Positions 63,400-64,000 of a stretch of DNA of 64,000 nt are shown here, piece after piece. This stretch comes from Aquimarina algicola. GTDB lineage: Bacteria > Bacteroidota > Bacteroidia > Flavobacteriales > Flavobacteriaceae. Below the pieces are notes generated by a model. The model did no database searches and had not been told where the DNA came from. It saw nothing but the letters and a program-made list of their open reading frames with translations. Position 1 is the first letter of the stretch, and each line of letters begins with the position of its first letter. The position numbers were made by a program, and so were the translations under genes. Location: NCBI RefSeq assembly GCF_006443095.1, contig NZ_VFWZ01000003.1, forward strand, positions 186,001 to 250,000. Reading direction: 5' to 3'.

Positions 63400-63933
63400 A
63401 TGAATAGAAAACTTAAAAATAGTGAACTGGTTCGCAAAACAGTAGACGAATTTAAAGCTTCAGAAAAAACACCCTTAATTATTATTCTAGACAACATACG
63501 AAGCCTAAATAATATTGGTTCGGTTTTTAGAACTGCAGATGCATTTTTAATCAAAAAGATATACCTATGTGGGATTACGGCAACTCCTCCTCATAAAGAT
63601 ATCCAAAAGACTGCTTTGGGAGCAACGGATACTGTAGATTGGGAGCACAAAAAAGATACTTTGGCATTAGTTCAAGAACTAAAAGAAAAAAATGTTACTG
63701 TTTTATCGATCGAGCAGGCAGAAAACGCTGTAATGCTCGATGATTTTGAACCTAAAAAAAATCAAACGTATGCGATTATTTTTGGTAATGAAGTAAAAGG
63801 AGTGCAACAAGATGTTGTTTCAGAAAGTGATCAGGTTATCGAGATTCCTCAGTTTGGCAGCAAGCATTCTCTTAATATTTCTGTAAGTACGGGAGTTGTA
63901 GTATGGGATCTGTTCTGTAAACTTAATCGTTAA
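63400..63933 (+). CDS. SpoU/TrmH-family RNA methyltransferase
   Basis: The 177-aa protein starts at ATG 63400, six bases inside an in-frame TTG. SPOUT-fold signatures are ILDNIRSLNNIGSVFRTADAF (motif 1), YAIIFGNEVKGVQQDVV (motif 2) and the knot motif IPQFGSKHSLNISVSTGVVVWDL (motif 3). These bind SAM and methylate a 2'-O ribose in tRNA or rRNA. Only the minimal catalytic domain is present. Specific target unknown. It is divergent from mutS with a 219-bp gap. Confidence 0.92.
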   Translation: MNRKLKNSELVRKTVDEFKASEKTPLIIILDNIRSLNNIGSVFRTADAFLIKKIYLCGITATPPHKDIQKTALGATDTVDWEHKKDTLALVQELKEKNVTVLSIEQAENAVMLDDFEPKKNQTYAIIFGNEVKGVQQDVVSESDQVIEIPQFGSKHSLNISVSTGVVVWDLFCKLNR

Positions 63934-64000
63934 CTAGCTCCTTATTTTTTTGTTCTCGCATCTAAAAGAATATATACAAATCGTTCAAAACACTTTGTTT

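Noticed and set aside
1..64000. Mobile element or CRISPR content
   Set aside because: No transposase, integrase, phage structural gene, IS-like terminal repeat pair or regularly spaced repeat-spacer array was seen; the 21-bp arrays lack unique spacers.

Overview
The window is AT-rich (roughly one-third G+C by eye) with short intergenic gaps. Its content fits a marine-type member of the Bacteroidetes, family Flavobacteriaceae. The clade markers are DUF5686/carboxypeptidase-regulatory outer-membrane proteins, a 2TM-DHFR fusion, a K+-dependent-type membrane pyrophosphatase, leader peptides with an LSRNELKTILAG-type motif, many small SPI/SPII secreted hypotheticals, -7 promoter elements of the TAnnTTTG type, and no Shine-Dalgarno signal ahead of most starts. 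An Aquimarina-like genus is only a guess. No phage, insertion sequence, CRISPR array or rRNA operon was found.

Layout. 1-9.7 kb: 3' end of a SNF2 helicase, a 21-bp periodic intergenic repeat array, a sigma factor with a small membrane partner, two secreted hypotheticals, a secreted amidohydrolase, a tight nucleotide cluster (a 42-aa ORF, NudK, an endonuclease V-like protein, and a GTP cyclohydrolase II variant that lacks the key Tyr), a Cys-rich RiPP-like precursor peptide, and a TrxR-like flavoprotein. 9.7-28.3 kb: mostly housekeeping genes. These are a secreted S41 peptidase, fabD, fructosamine kinase, membrane-anchored DHFR, a PLP class V enzyme, a CBM48-like protein, DUF427, ergothioneine genes egtD and egtB, a TonB-like protein, thyA, a CNT nucleoside transporter with an extra N-terminal domain, a bifunctional nuclease, etfAB divergent from pdhB across a 26-nt perfect palindrome, a DUF5686 protein and ppa. 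28.3-34.5 kb: a tandem pair of collagen-like lipoproteins (one decayed), hppA, and an App1-type phosphatase.

34.5-37.8 kb is the most interesting system. A LexA/CI-like S24 autoprotease repressor faces a three-gene operon across an array of TTGGAA-N3-TTCCAA operators. The operon encodes a DUF559/Vsr-like nuclease, a radical SAM 'DNA modification/repair' protein that ends in a canonical beta-clamp motif QLSLF, and its obligate partner of the DUF4130/TIGR03915 family. This looks like a self-contained damage-inducible DNA repair cassette.

38-48.3 kb: accessory and metabolic genes, including a nitroreductase, a methyltransferase with a membrane protein, a pentapeptide-repeat protein, icd, an MFS transporter divergent from a Crp/Fnr regulator, a frameshifted alpha/beta hydrolase and an MBL hydrolase. 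48.4-54.05 kb: a seven-gene overlapping operon running LemA, GT4, membrane protein, zinc protein, GT4, lipoprotein, GT28-like. It has no obvious described function. 54.3-60 kb: a catalytically dead-looking signal peptidase I homologue, a frameshifted secreted gene, and a 1152-aa VIT/vWA/TPR/DUF2135 surface protein. 60-64 kb: tRNA-Gly(GCC) and tRNA-Leu(UAA), mutS and a SpoU-type RNA methyltransferase. Three genes are broken (28.4-29.1, 46.5-47.5 and 55.0-55.6 kb), two of them at short A/T homopolymers.
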